DNA of 64,000 bases from Paraburkholderia susongensis (GTDB lineage Bacteria > Pseudomonadota > Gammaproteobacteria > Burkholderiales > Burkholderiaceae), in the NCBI RefSeq assembly GCF_900177725.1, contig NZ_FXAT01000002.1, positions 496,001 to 560,000 on the forward strand. Reading direction: 5' to 3'. Shown here one piece after another: positions 9,173-16,750 of this stretch. Position 1 is the stretch's first letter, and every line of letters begins with the position of its first letter. Under the pieces are notes generated by a model. That model was given only the letters and a program-made list of their open reading frames with translations, made no database searches and was not told where the DNA came from. The translations under genes and the position numbers were made by a program.

Positions 9173-9385
9173 ATGAATCCCGAACACCTCGAACTGCTGG
9201 TCACGCGCGTCATGCCCTACGGAAAATATAAAGGCCGCGTGATTGCCGATCTGCCGGGCCACTATCTGAACTGGTTCGCGAGCCAGGGCTTCCCGCCCGG
9301 CGAAATTGGCCGTCTGCTCGCCTTGATGCAGGAGATCGATCACAACGGTTTGAAGCCGTTACTCGAGCCCTTGCGCAAACGTTGA
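9173..9385 (+). CDS. DUF3820 small protein
   Basis: 70 residues covering the whole DUF3820 domain: VMPYGKYKGRVIADLPGHYL followed by NWFASQGFPPGEIGRLLALM. This family resembles the small fold at the edge of some exonuclease-like proteins and has been annotated as quorum-sensing-regulated in Pseudomonas. No catalytic residues are apparent. Stand-alone gene, divergent from the aldo/keto reductase by 222 bases. Confidence 0.88.
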   Translation: MNPEHLELLVTRVMPYGKYKGRVIADLPGHYLNWFASQGFPPGEIGRLLALMQEIDHNGLKPLLEPLRKR

Positions 9386-9692
9386 ACAAGCGTCGGGCAA
9401 GCATCGGGCGCGCGCTGCGAACGGGTTGGCAGCATTGTCGTGAAAGCCTGGCGAAACACGACGAATCGCGATGAAAGTTATAGCGCAGGCAAGCTGCAAG
9501 CAATGTAGGTCCGTACAAATTTATACAGTCTTTTTCTTGCGTGTCGCGAGTGCGTGGCCTTTAATTCGCATAGGTCGCCGCGCTGTGAAGCTCGCCGAAT
9601 GAGTGACGCGAATCGATCGCCGCCTGTCACTCCTCGCTTGTCTCTCCCGATGCCGTGCGCGACTATCCGCCTGTGTGATTTCCTGCCTGTCC
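9386..9692. other. Intergenic region
   Basis: 307 bases with no gene I can support and no clear hairpin. AT-richer around 9470-9545. Confidence 0.35.
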
Positions 9693-9938
9693 ATGCCCGA
9701 ATTCAATCTTCCTGCGTTGCTCGAATTTATCGGTCACGATCTGTCGCCGGTGCGCGCGGTCATCGTGTTCTTTCTGATCGGCTATGTGATTGTCGGACTG
9801 CCCTTGCATTTCCGCCAGGGTGCAGCATCGCGCGACATCTGGGGCACTGCGGCCGGAGTAACGATGGCCGCACTCTACGCGGCGTTCATCGTCGGCGTGT
9901 ACCCTGCACTGCATCATACGGCTGTGATCGCGCATTGA
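9693..9938 (+). CDS. Small two-helix membrane protein
   Basis: 81 residues from ATG 9693. Two hydrophobic segments are visible: VIVFFLIGYVIVGLPLHF (about 23-40) and GVTMAALYAAFIVGVYPAL (about 55-73). An upstream in-frame start at 9603 would add a Cys/Arg-rich extension that looks non-coding. No recognisable ribosome site and no family recognised. Moderate confidence, resting on the membrane-like composition. Confidence 0.5.
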   Translation: MPEFNLPALLEFIGHDLSPVRAVIVFFLIGYVIVGLPLHFRQGAASRDIWGTAAGVTMAALYAAFIVGVYPALHHTAVIAH

Positions 9939-10373
9939 CGCGTGGCGGCGTTTTATCCAGTCGTGCTTGCCGAGCTTCTGGCACAGGAGCGTCATCGGCG
10001 TCGGCTGTTTTCAGCTTCATCTTCAACCCTATCTCCAGTCCCAATCCCGGCTCAGATCCGGAGTCACTCGATAACGCTTCGCGCAATTCCCGGTGCGGCC
10101 GCCAGCGCTTTGCCGAAGTGCGAAGTGCGGTAATGAAAAGCCGTAGCCGCGCTCTTCAGCCCCGTTTCGAATCAAATCATTAATCAGTTGTTACGGTAGC
10201 GCTGACTGGTTAGACGCGGGAAGATGGCGGGAAGGGTCGAGCGGCGCGGCATTCGATTGCCTTGCGCGAATCGTGGCCGCGCGCCGATGCACTCACGTGG
10301 TAACGCGCGGACACAAATACCACTGAACTCCGCCGCGCGTTGTTTTTCTTATGTTTACATGAAGGGGGAGATC
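9939..10373. other. Intergenic region upstream of the WHGGG lipoprotein
   Basis: 435 bases. The open frames have shadow composition. No strong hairpin or operator was seen. The ribosome site of the next gene (AAGGGGGAG) is at its right edge. Confidence 0.35.
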
Positions 10374-10727
10374 GTGAGCAGGCTCATTGCATCGGCGGCG
10401 CTGCTGGCGGCGGCAGCGAGCTTCACCGGGTGCGCGGTCGCACCGCCCGCAGGATACGACTATACGTACGCGCAGCCTTATTACCCGTACGTGTACGGCC
10501 CACCCTATGCGCCGGTTTATGGCACGGTCGGCATCTGGGGCGGCTTTGGCGGCCCATGCTGCTATTACCACGGCGGACATGGATACTGGCATGGCCGCGG
10601 CGGCTGGCATGGCGGCGGTTGGCACGGCGGTAACGGCGGCTGGCACGGCGGCGGATACGGTGGAATGCATGGCGGCGGAAGCGCGTGGAGTAGCGGCGGC
10701 GGCATGGGCGGCGGACATAGTCATTGA
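10374..10727 (+). CDS. Gly/His/Trp-rich putative lipoprotein
   Basis: 117 residues from GTG 10374, placed after AAGGGGGAG; an ATG at 10359 is the alternative. The signal sequence SRLIASAALLAAAASFTGCA ends in a lipobox-like FTGC. The mature part starts with a Tyr/Pro-rich stretch (YAQPYYPYVYGPPYAP). It then becomes a low-complexity Gly/His region with several WHGGG or WHGRG units and ends HSH. Such repeats can bind divalent metal, but that is inference from composition. No enzyme domain is visible. Confidence 0.65.
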   Translation: MSRLIASAALLAAAASFTGCAVAPPAGYDYTYAQPYYPYVYGPPYAPVYGTVGIWGGFGGPCCYYHGGHGYWHGRGGWHGGGWHGGNGGWHGGGYGGMHGGGSAWSSGGGMGGGHSH

Positions 10728-10859
10728 GATTGGCAACAAGTCACTGCAACTCGATACCCTTGCCGCCGCGACGTAAGTCCCGCCGTCGCCCCACCCTGCC
10801 CGGCCATGTCCGGCCTTGCGGTAAAATTGCTGTTTCGATTCAAGCCGCCTAGCCGTCCC

Positions 10860-11861
10860 ATGTCTTCACCTCACACTCCCAGCCCGCGCCGCGTGTCCGT
10901 CGCGCCGATGATGGACTGGACTGATCGCCACTGTCGTTCGCTGCATCGCCTGATTTCGCGCCATACGTGGCTCTACACGGAAATGGTGACGACCGGCGCG
11001 TTGCTGCATGGCGACGTGCCGCGTCATCTCGCGTTTGCGCCCGAGGAAGCACCGGTTGCGCTGCAACTCGGCGGCAGCGAGCCCAACGATCTCGCGCGTG
11101 CGGCAAAACTCGGCGAGCAATGGGGTTACGACGAAATCAATCTGAACTGCGGCTGTCCGTCCGAGCGCGTGCAACGCGGCGCATTCGGCGCGTGCCTCAT
11201 GAACGAGCCGCAACTCGTCGCCGATTGCGTGAAGGCGATGCGTGACGCGGTCTCGGTGCCGGTGACGGTCAAGCACCGGATCGGCGTCGACGCGGTCGAA
11301 GAGTACGGCTTCGTACGCGATTTCGTCGGCACAGTGGCCGATGCGGGCTGTGACGTGTTCATCGTCCACGCGCGCAACGCGATCCTGAAGGGATTGAGCC
11401 CGAAAGAAAACCGCGAGATTCCGCCGCTCAAATACGACTACGCGTATCAGTTGAAGCGCGATTTTCCGCGGCTCGAGATCATCATCAACGGCGGCATCAA
11501 GACGCTCGATGAAGTTGAGGCGCATCTTCAGCACATCGACGGCGTGATGCTCGGGCGCGAGGCTTATCACAACCCGTACGTGCTCGCCGGAGTCGACGCG
11601 CGCTTCTATGCTTCCACGCAAACGCCGCTAACGCGCGACGAGGTTGAAGCGAAGCTGATCGAATACTGTGCCGACGAAATGGCGCGGGGCACGTATCTCG
11701 GCGCGATCACGCGCCATGCGCTTGGGCTTTACCGTGGCGAAGCCGGCGCGCGAGGCTGGCGTCGCGTTCTGTCCGACAGCAAACGACTCGCGGCACGCGA
11801 TCTGAGCATTTTCGACGAAGCAAGACAGCATCTGCGCGAGCCCTTCGAAATTTCTGAATAA
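10860..11861 (+). CDS. dusA: tRNA-dihydrouridine(20/20a) synthase DusA
   Basis: 333 residues from ATG 10860, giving MSSPHTPSPRRVSVAPMMDWTD, the usual DusA start; the longer frame from 10806 is not needed. NLNCGCPSERVQRGAFGACLM carries the catalytic Cys. VKHRIGVD binds FMN or substrate. HARNAILKGLSPKENREIPP is the DusA-type signature that separates it from DusB and DusC. The enzyme uses FMN and NADPH to reduce uridines in the tRNA D-loop. It lies directly upstream of a tRNA-His gene that has its own promoter. Confidence 0.97.
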   Translation: MSSPHTPSPRRVSVAPMMDWTDRHCRSLHRLISRHTWLYTEMVTTGALLHGDVPRHLAFAPEEAPVALQLGGSEPNDLARAAKLGEQWGYDEINLNCGCPSERVQRGAFGACLMNEPQLVADCVKAMRDAVSVPVTVKHRIGVDAVEEYGFVRDFVGTVADAGCDVFIVHARNAILKGLSPKENREIPPLKYDYAYQLKRDFPRLEIIINGGIKTLDEVEAHLQHIDGVMLGREAYHNPYVLAGVDARFYASTQTPLTRDEVEAKLIEYCADEMARGTYLGAITRHALGLYRGEAGARGWRRVLSDSKRLAARDLSIFDEARQHLREPFEISE

Positions 11862-11890
11862 AGGGCTAGGCAAACACAATTCCAGTCCCT

Positions 11891-11896
11891 ATAATC
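11891..11896 (+). promoter_or_regulatory. -10 element for tRNA-His
   Basis: A perfect TATAAT lies 54 bases before the tRNA, just after dusA. No good -35 hexamer at ideal spacing was seen. Confidence 0.55.
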
Positions 11897-11950
11897 TCGT
11901 TTCTTCGTCGGCGAGACAGCTTTTTTAAGCAAGTCAAGCGGATGTTAGTG

Positions 11951-12026
11951 GTGGCTGTAGCTCAGTTGGTAGAGTCCAGGATTGTGATTCCTGTCGTCGT
12001 GGGTTCGAGTCCCATCAGCCACCCCA
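11951..12026 (+). tRNA. tRNA-His (anticodon GUG)
   Basis: 76 bases. The acceptor stem is GTGGCTG / CAGCCAC. The D arm TAGCTCAGTTGGTAGAG, anticodon loop TTGTGAT and T arm GTGGGTTCGAGTCCCAT are all canonical, and CCA is encoded. The G at 11950 can serve as G-1, which pairs with C73 and is the histidine identity element. A rho-independent terminator follows, then a phage/island remnant, so the 3' end may have been an integration site. No repeat of the tRNA end was found at the far side. Confidence 0.97.
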
Positions 12027-12042
12027 GAGAATTCAAGCACTT

Positions 12043-12069
12043 AGCCCGGTTCATCGAACTGGGCTTTTT
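12043..12069 (+). terminator. Rho-independent terminator of tRNA-His
   Basis: Stem AGCCCGGTTC / GAACTGGGCT (one G-U pair), loop ATC, followed by TTTTT. Confidence 0.85.
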
Positions 12070-12136
12070 GCTTTCTGGCGTCCGTGTAACCACTGTGTAA
12101 CCGGATTTCGTCGAAGCGTCTTCGGCGAGGGACCGT

Positions 12137-12373
12137 ATGGCGTACATCCAATGCACCAAGTGTGGGGCCATTTCGGCATCAGTCTACAAACAGGCTGACT
12201 TGGCGCGGGTCTTTCGCCCAGGCACTGCAGTTGGCGCGATTTCTCCTAGTGTGTTGGCGGCCATCATCAGCGCAGTCACGGCATTGCTTCGCGACAGCAT
12301 GGCATCGTGGCGTAACCGCCAGCAGCCTTACGGGGTTTGCAGCGCATGCGGACATTTGTGGAAAATCGGCTGA
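12137..12373 (+). CDS. Small zinc-ribbon-like hypothetical protein
   Basis: 78 residues. Two Cys pairs (CTKC near the N-terminus, CSACG near the C-terminus) resemble a zinc ribbon. They are separated by a hydrophobic segment (AVGAISPSVLAAIISAVTALL). Two GTGTAACC direct repeats (12084 and 12095) lie just upstream. The gene opens the low-conservation stretch after tRNA-His. No family was identified. Confidence 0.55.
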   Translation: MAYIQCTKCGAISASVYKQADLARVFRPGTAVGAISPSVLAAIISAVTALLRDSMASWRNRQQPYGVCSACGHLWKIG

Positions 12374-12461
12374 GACTTGCGGAACGTCGCACAGCCCCGC
12401 CATCCTGCATGACTCTTCTCTAACGTCGGAGAGGTCGAGGGAGCTACGCAGAATTTTGTGC

Positions 12462-12878
12462 TTATCCACCTATCCCTAGCCTGGAAATTTGTAGGTCGTA
12501 GAGCGCGCCGTCGTCGGTCAGGCATTCGCCGGCGCCAGCTTGCGACCAGCCCGAGAACGAGAATACGCAACGCAGATTGTGGCCGTCCGGCGCGGATGCA
12601 AGAACATTGCCATTGCCGGTGGCGCTAATGCCGACGGCTGAGCCGGTCGCAACGTGTGTCCCGCTGAAGACCGTACCAAGCGAAAATGAGCCACCTTCAA
12701 CATAGGCGAAGTGGCCTGAGTAGGTTTCACCGCCAAGGGTGATGGTGACCGATTTGTCTATCTGCTTTGCCACGCCGTGGGCTATCGGGCCTTGCGTGCG
12801 TGGCATCAAGTCGAGGTTGTAGGTGGCACATCCCTGAAGCGAAAGCGCCAGCAGTCCGCAAACCCGTCCCCATTTCAT
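12462..12878 (-). CDS. Putative lipoprotein
   Basis: 138 residues. The N-terminus MKWGRVCGLLALSLQGCATY has a basic start, a short hydrophobic core and a lipobox LQGC, so the mature protein should be lipid-modified. The rest is Gly/Ser/Thr-rich beta-type sequence with two further Cys that could pair (NLRCVFSFSG and AGECLTDDG). It resembles lipoproteins commonly found as cargo in phage-like islands. Function unknown. Confidence 0.65.
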   Translation of the reverse strand: MKWGRVCGLLALSLQGCATYNLDLMPRTQGPIAHGVAKQIDKSVTITLGGETYSGHFAYVEGGSFSLGTVFSGTHVATGSAVGISATGNGNVLASAPDGHNLRCVFSFSGWSQAGAGECLTDDGALYDLQISRLGIGG

Positions 12879-12929
12879 GGCTCACCCCGTCTAGTAATTG
12901 GTGAGCAACCATAGCACGCGGATGAGGCG

Positions 12930-13151
12930 CTATACCTTCTTCAACCGGTCACGGCAAGCCCGGAGCAAAGCAGCCACCTCGTGCTGCTTCTCCAGCCATT
13001 CACGCGACCGCATCCCATGCGTGAGACCGTTCTGCGACGAAACCGCTTCACCCTCACGGCTTTTCGGGCCGGTGGACTGCTCCCACGGCTTCCAACGCTT
13101 GATTGCCTCAGCCTGCTTCGCTCGCCGTTCCGGTGTCCAGCCATTCGCCAT
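12930..13151 (-). CDS. Conserved island/phage hypothetical protein (MANGWTPERR type)
   Basis: 73 residues from ATG 13151. I recognise the pattern NGWTPERRAKQAEAIKRW...WEQSTGPKSREG...S.NG as a small protein recurring next to a KQANIANGPQQ-type protein in Burkholderia and Xanthomonas genomes, usually in mobile regions. It is basic and may bind nucleic acid, but no function is established. The start lies inside the 3' end of the upstream gene (44-base overlap), suggesting translational coupling. That partner is frameshifted here, so this gene may also be relict. Confidence 0.6.
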   Translation of the reverse strand: MANGWTPERRAKQAEAIKRWKPWEQSTGPKSREGEAVSSQNGLTHGMRSREWLEKQHEVAALLRACRDRLKKV

Positions 13152-13529
13152 TGCTGTGTTCCAAAAGTTCAGTTGATTGGTCGGAAGTGTTTTCGTGCGC
13201 GCGCGGAGGCAGCGAGTTGTTGCCCTGCTGTGGCCCGTTGGCAATGTTCGCCTGCTTCACGAATACCGTGCGCGGGTTGCGAATTTCGGCCAGTGCTTCG
13301 ACTGTTACGCGGCACTGTGACTGTGCCTCGAGCGCCAGCGACAAGTGCGCCTGCATCCGATTCAGGTATTCGGAATTCTTCGCCTTGTTGGCCAGAAAGT
13401 TGAACATCATGTCGAGCGTGTTCGCCTGTGTGGCCGGCATCGCCTCGAGCCCGTGCAGGTCACCCGCCTGTGCCTTTCGTATGTGTCAACGGCCTGATTC
13501 CCTGTAGTCATGACGGTCAGCAAGTTCAT
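13108..13529 (-). pseudogene. Frameshifted island protein (KQANIANGPQQ type)
   Basis: Two reading frames make one recognisable protein. From the ATG at 13529 the sequence reads MNLLTVMTTGNQAVDT, then leaves frame. The other frame continues KAQAGDLHGLEAMPATQANTL and runs to the stop at 13108, passing LALEAQSQCRVTVEALAEI and VFVKQANIANGPQQ. Homologues I recall read through DTF(I/V)RKAQ at this point, so about four bases appear lost near 13480-13487. The 110-residue frame starting at 13440 could still be translated alone. This and the gene at 12930 are a known pair. Confidence 0.6.
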
Positions 13530-13571
13530 GTTCAATAAAGTCCAGGGGCCGCCAAAAGGCAGTTTTTTCAT

Positions 13572-13829
13572 ATGAGATATTCCGCACCTTCGCCTGAAGA
13601 TTTTCAGCGCCTCAAAGACGATCGCCGCAAGACTGGCAACGAAATGGCCGGCCTGTTCGGCGTGGTCAGCGGTCAGCAGTGGTGCAAGTACACCGGCGGC
13701 GTTCAGCGGAGAGAGATGGCCCCGCAGATTCTGTTCCTTGGAGCGGCGAGGCTCGCGCTCACACAGGAAGAGTTCGAGCGCGTCGTGTCGAAGATGCGCG
13801 AGCTTGGCGCCGATATCGAACTGGATTGA
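13572..13829 (+). CDS. Small XRE-like helix-turn-helix island protein
   Basis: 85 residues: YSAPSPEDFQRLKDDRRKTGNEMAGLFGV, then QQWCKYTGG, then a helical C-terminus (FERVVSKMRELGADIELD). The central part (ALFGVxxxQQWxKYTGG) resembles small phage-associated proteins annotated as XRE-like regulators. It is divergent from the frameshifted gene at 13529, an arrangement seen in phage remnants. A weak ribosome site and short length make the function uncertain. Confidence 0.55.
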   Translation: MRYSAPSPEDFQRLKDDRRKTGNEMAGLFGVVSGQQWCKYTGGVQRREMAPQILFLGAARLALTQEEFERVVSKMRELGADIELD

Positions 13830-14111
13830 CGCGCGGCGCTGCCCGCATGGGTTACGGCCAACAATAGGCGAGATTATCGAAACGCTGTGCTCGTCGCCGA
13901 CCAGCCTCAAGATGCTGGAGCCACGCACTTTCCCGTAGCTTTGCAAAGAACCGTTAAATATTTGATTAACGACCAATATTGGGCGCAAGCCCATTGCGAT
14001 CAAGAATGAGCTCCGGTAAAAAATGAACTGTTCACATATTGCGCATCTCATCGAATGAGGTCCGCAATTATGCAACGTTCATAAATTCAATAATGGAGAG
14101 CATCAAAACGG

Positions 14112-14630
14112 ATGGCTTATACGGGAAAATTTTGGGTAAATAACGAGCCTCTATCACCGCTGACTATTTTCGGCATCGGCACCTTCAACGCCTATTCAGG
14201 CAATGACCAATACCGCAATCGGGGCGGCTGCACAATGGTGCCCAATAACGGCCCAATCCCCGCCGGTAAATACTGGATCGTAGACCGCCCCACGGGCGGC
14301 TTGTACTCTCAGACTCTTGCATGGACTAAAGACACTCTGAATTCGGTTGTAGGCCATCCGTCGAATCACCGTGAATGGTTCGCACTGTATCGGGATGACG
14401 GGAAGATTGACGATGTAACGTGGGTGAATGGCGTCAAGCGCGGGCAGTTCCGGTTGCATCCGGCAGGAGGTCGGGATATTTCGCTCGGCTGCATTACCTT
14501 GCCGAGCCATACCGATTTTTGGGCTATCCGGAGTGCGCTTCTGCGCACCGCGACTATCCCCGTACGTAATTCGGGGCTCCGCGCTTATGGAACAATCGAG
14601 GTCGTTACGTATGGCAACACTTGCCCGTAG
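14112..14630 (+). CDS. Tlde1/DUF2778-type cell-wall effector
   Basis: 172 residues, no signal peptide, GGAGAG upstream. The DUF2778 (tlde1) pattern is present: GPIPAGKYWIVDRPTGG (48-64), WFALYRDDG (89-97) and the catalytic motif FRLHPAGGRDISLGCITL with His116 and Cys127. From family knowledge, Salmonella Tlde1 is a type VI secretion effector with an L,D-transpeptidase fold that cuts and exchanges peptidoglycan stems in the target periplasm. Lack of a signal peptide fits delivery by a secretion machine rather than Sec. It overlaps the next gene, a probable immunity protein. No vgrG or T6SS structural genes are nearby. The DNA is AT-richer than the flanks, suggesting transfer. Confidence 0.82.
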   Translation: MAYTGKFWVNNEPLSPLTIFGIGTFNAYSGNDQYRNRGGCTMVPNNGPIPAGKYWIVDRPTGGLYSQTLAWTKDTLNSVVGHPSNHREWFALYRDDGKIDDVTWVNGVKRGQFRLHPAGGRDISLGCITLPSHTDFWAIRSALLRTATIPVRNSGLRAYGTIEVVTYGNTCP

Positions 14631-14886
14631 AGTATTCAAGGTCGTTCTGTTCTGCGGCCTGTTCCGTCTTTTGCTGCCATACGTCCATCCCTACCCCGTG
14701 GAGTGGACAGAAAGCCAGTCGCTCGCATGGTTGCACGCCGCTAACCGGTTAGACATCCGGGACCCCGACGATTTATTTTTTTGGGTCACGGTAGCAATGA
14801 ACCTCATCGCAACTACGCTTGCCTATGTGGTGATTATGAGGTTATGGCGTCACTACAGGAGACGAAAAAAAACCATCGAGGGATAA
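14611..14886 (+). CDS. Small membrane protein, candidate immunity to the Tlde1-like effector
   Basis: 91 residues. I chose ATG 14611 because GAGG lies 9 bases upstream inside the effector gene; ATG 14587 is in frame too. The start overlaps the effector stop by 20 bases, so the two should be translationally coupled. Two transmembrane segments are visible: VFKVVLFCGLFRLLLPYV (about 8-25) and the FFWVTVAMNLIATTLAYVVI segment (about 57-76). Between them is a short loop that would face the periplasm if both ends are cytoplasmic. The C-terminus is basic (RHYRRRKKT). Immunity is inferred only from position, topology and the periplasmic target of the effector. Confidence 0.65.
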   Translation: MATLARRVFKVVLFCGLFRLLLPYVHPYPVEWTESQSLAWLHAANRLDIRDPDDLFFWVTVAMNLIATTLAYVVIMRLWRHYRRRKKTIEG

Positions 14887-14890
14887 TGCG

Positions 14891-14920
14891 AGCCCGCCCC
14901 CAAGGCGGGTTCTCTTTTTT
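14891..14920 (+). terminator. Terminator of the effector/immunity cassette
   Basis: Stem AGCCCGCC / GGCGGGTT (with one G-U), loop CCCAA, then TCTCTTTTTT. It starts 4 bases after the immunity stop codon. Confidence 0.85.
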
Positions 14921-14923
14921 GCG

Positions 14924-15091
14924 CTATGCGCGGTCCTCGTCAACGGAAAGGTGCCCGCGCGTCCCGCCCGGCTCGTGCGTCTCGAACACGCGTTCCTCGC
15001 CAGGTTCAAGCTGTTCATCATTGATGCTGTCCCGATCGATGATCACGCGGATCGGGTTTCCGCGTTTCGTGGCCCGAGCGCTACCCTTCCT
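14924..15091 (-). pseudogene. Possible 3' remnant of a gene
   Basis: On the minus strand a frame ending in TAG at 14924 reads protein-like sequence for about 55 codons: SARATKRGNPIRVIIDRDS, then EQLEPGEERVFETHEPGG, then HLSVDEDRA. Upstream it turns into a Trp/Gly-rich low-complexity stretch (homopolymer C runs on the + strand at 15080-15120) and has no start codon. It looks like the truncated C-terminus of an island gene. Identity unknown; confidence is low because no homologue is recognised. Confidence 0.3.
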
Positions 15092-15336
15092 CCCCCACCA
15101 GCCCCACCGTCTTCCCCCCCAAAAACCGCTTGTTAAAGGGGGACAGTCCGCCGCTGAGCCTTGTCGCGCTTATCTCTGCCCGATTGTTTCCCGAACGGGA
15201 ATAGTAATTTCAAATTATCGGCACAAATTTTCAATAGTAGGGGTATACACTGCCTTCAATCGACGTTGCAGACACACCTCACCGGCTCCTGCGACGCCTT
15301 CCTGAAATGCAGTCGAACCGTTATCGGAGTCCTACC

Positions 15337-15603
15337 ATGAAGACCAAGTTCATCGCCGCCCTGCTGGTTGCCGCTTCTGCCTCGATCGCCGCTCCCGCTT
15401 TCGCAAGCGGCTACGGTCCGGCACCGTTCTATCGTCCGTCGGTTGGCGCGCCGGCTTCGCAACAAGGCCAGAGCGCACAGACCGTCGCTGCCGAGCACGG
15501 CGACGCCGCATCGAATGCATACGGCGGCGTGAAGAGTGTGTCGTCGCAATCGGGCACCCGCGAGCCGGTTTCGGGCCCGCAATCGGTGTTCTTCGGCCAC
15601 TAA
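15337..15603 (+). CDS. Small secreted protein
   Basis: 88 residues from ATG 15337 (CGGAGTCCTACC upstream). The signal peptide MKTKFIAALLVAASASIAAPAFAS is typical, with an AFA cleavage site. The mature part is short, Gly/Ser/Gln-rich and disordered-looking, ending GPQSVFFGH. The VFFGH-type end recurs in small periplasmic Burkholderia proteins of unknown function. A strong hairpin follows. Confidence 0.75.
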   Translation: MKTKFIAALLVAASASIAAPAFASGYGPAPFYRPSVGAPASQQGQSAQTVAAEHGDAASNAYGGVKSVSSQSGTREPVSGPQSVFFGH

Positions 15604-15627
15604 GCCAATCAGCAGTCGCTGTTGATT

Positions 15628-15647
15628 CGCTGCCCGCAAGGGCAGCG
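15628..15647 (+). terminator. Hairpin after the secreted protein gene
   Basis: A perfect 8-bp stem CGCTGCCC / GGGCAGCG closed by a GCAA tetraloop, 25 bases past the stop codon. No T-run follows. Confidence 0.5.
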
Positions 15648-15654
15648 GGTTATC

Positions 15655-15690
15655 TGGGCGCCGTGCATCGGGTATCGATGCCGGCGCCCA
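15655..15690. repeat. Long inverted repeat (second hairpin)
   Basis: TGGGCGCCG-T-GCATCG pairs with CGATGCCGGCGCCCA, a 15-bp stem with one bulged base and a GGTAT loop. It lies 7 bases after the first hairpin, so the two could form a tandem structure in the RNA. Confidence 0.6.
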
Positions 15691-15818
15691 GTTGCGTTTA
15701 CCGCGGACTTGTCGCGCATATTGAATTCGAATCCGCTGGATGATGCGTGGAGACCCGCGGCACGGCACTCCAGGATACGGGCGTCCCAACCCCGCACGCG
15801 TAGCATCCCCGACCAGCC

Positions 15819-16061
15819 CTAACTCGCAAGCCCCGCGTCGATCAATTCGCGCGCTGCACGAAAACCCGCCTCGGCCGCCGCATGCTCGGTGGACCACAAG
15901 CTGTCGATATGCACGAGTTGCCAGTCGACCACCGGCGCATCGTTGCGCAGCACCCGAAAATGCGCCTTGACGCCGGTCAGCACCTGTTCGACCGCGACTT
16001 CGATGTCGTAGTCCCCATAACGCTCCTGGTAATCCCCCATGTCGAGGCCTTTCGGCTCCAT
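15819..16061 (-). CDS. Small conserved hypothetical protein
   Basis: 80 residues from ATG 16061, chosen for its GGAGGCGAGC ribosome site over the longer frame at 16160. Sequence MEPKGLDMGDYQERYGDYDIEV continues as a compact alpha/beta domain (GVKAHFRVLRNDAPVVDWQLVHI) and a helix (AAAEAGFRAARELID). I have seen near-identical small proteins in other Burkholderia but know no function. Probably cytoplasmic. Confidence 0.65.
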   Translation of the reverse strand: MEPKGLDMGDYQERYGDYDIEVAVEQVLTGVKAHFRVLRNDAPVVDWQLVHIDSLWSTEHAAAEAGFRAARELIDAGLAS

Positions 16062-16190
16062 GCTCGCCTCCGTGGTACCGCTTGATCGCATGCATGACAA
16101 GGAAGCGGCCGCACTGGCTCCGCGAGCATCGCTATGGCTCGCCGCGCGCCGTTTCGGCATCCAGGCCGCTGCGGTCCGATGATCGGCAGA

Positions 16191-16388
16191 TCAGTCGCAA
16201 TCGCCGGAAAGATATTGCCGGCCCTTGCAGTTGATCTCGACCTCGCCGGTGCCTGCCTCGGCGACGAGATCGCTCGCCAGTAATTCCGCCATGACGGACT
16301 GCGCGAGTGCGGGCGCCGTCTGCCCAACGCCGACATCGTTCAGACGCCGCAACGCTTCGACTGCTTCGGGACTCAAGGACTTCGACAT
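16191..16388 (-). CDS. Small acidic hypothetical protein (65 aa)
   Basis: ATG 16388 has GGAGACGGCC immediately upstream, which separates it from the long low-quality frame to 16772. The protein is MSKSLSPEAVEALRRLNDVG followed by a helical segment and a short C-terminus with two Cys (NCKGRQ and GDCD). It resembles the helical N-terminus of small regulatory proteins, but no family is assigned. Same strand as the gene at 16061, 129 bases upstream. Confidence 0.55.
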   Translation of the reverse strand: MSKSLSPEAVEALRRLNDVGVGQTAPALAQSVMAELLASDLVAEAGTGEVEINCKGRQYLSGDCD

Positions 16389-16750
16389 GGCCGTCTCCGT
16401 CGGAATGCTCAATTCATCGTAGCAAGTTTCACGAACGGATGCAGGTACGCGCGGCGACGGGCCCTCGGTATGCGCCGTGAACGCTGACGATTGGCGTCTC
16501 GAGCAGGCACGATGTCGCACGCAACGGGAAACGCGACGGCGCACGTGGGAAAGGAGGCTATTGGCAGCCGCTACAGCAGGGCGAAAGCAGACGGAGCACG
16601 AAAAGGAGCATCGAGCGTCAAGCACCAGGCTCCAGACCCCAAGCTCAAAGCTCAAAAGGCTCAGGCAGCGAATCTTCCGCCCACCCCCGTGTCTACCGGT
16701 GAAGCGCGACCACGCCAGCACCTGCCAGCGACGTCGCGAAGGAGAACGAC
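16389..16750. other. Intergenic region
   Basis: 362 bases between divergent small genes. No supported gene. A short repeated AAGCTCAAA / AAGCTCAAAA occurs near 16640-16660. The ribosome site AAGGAGAA of the next gene is at the right edge. Confidence 0.35.
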
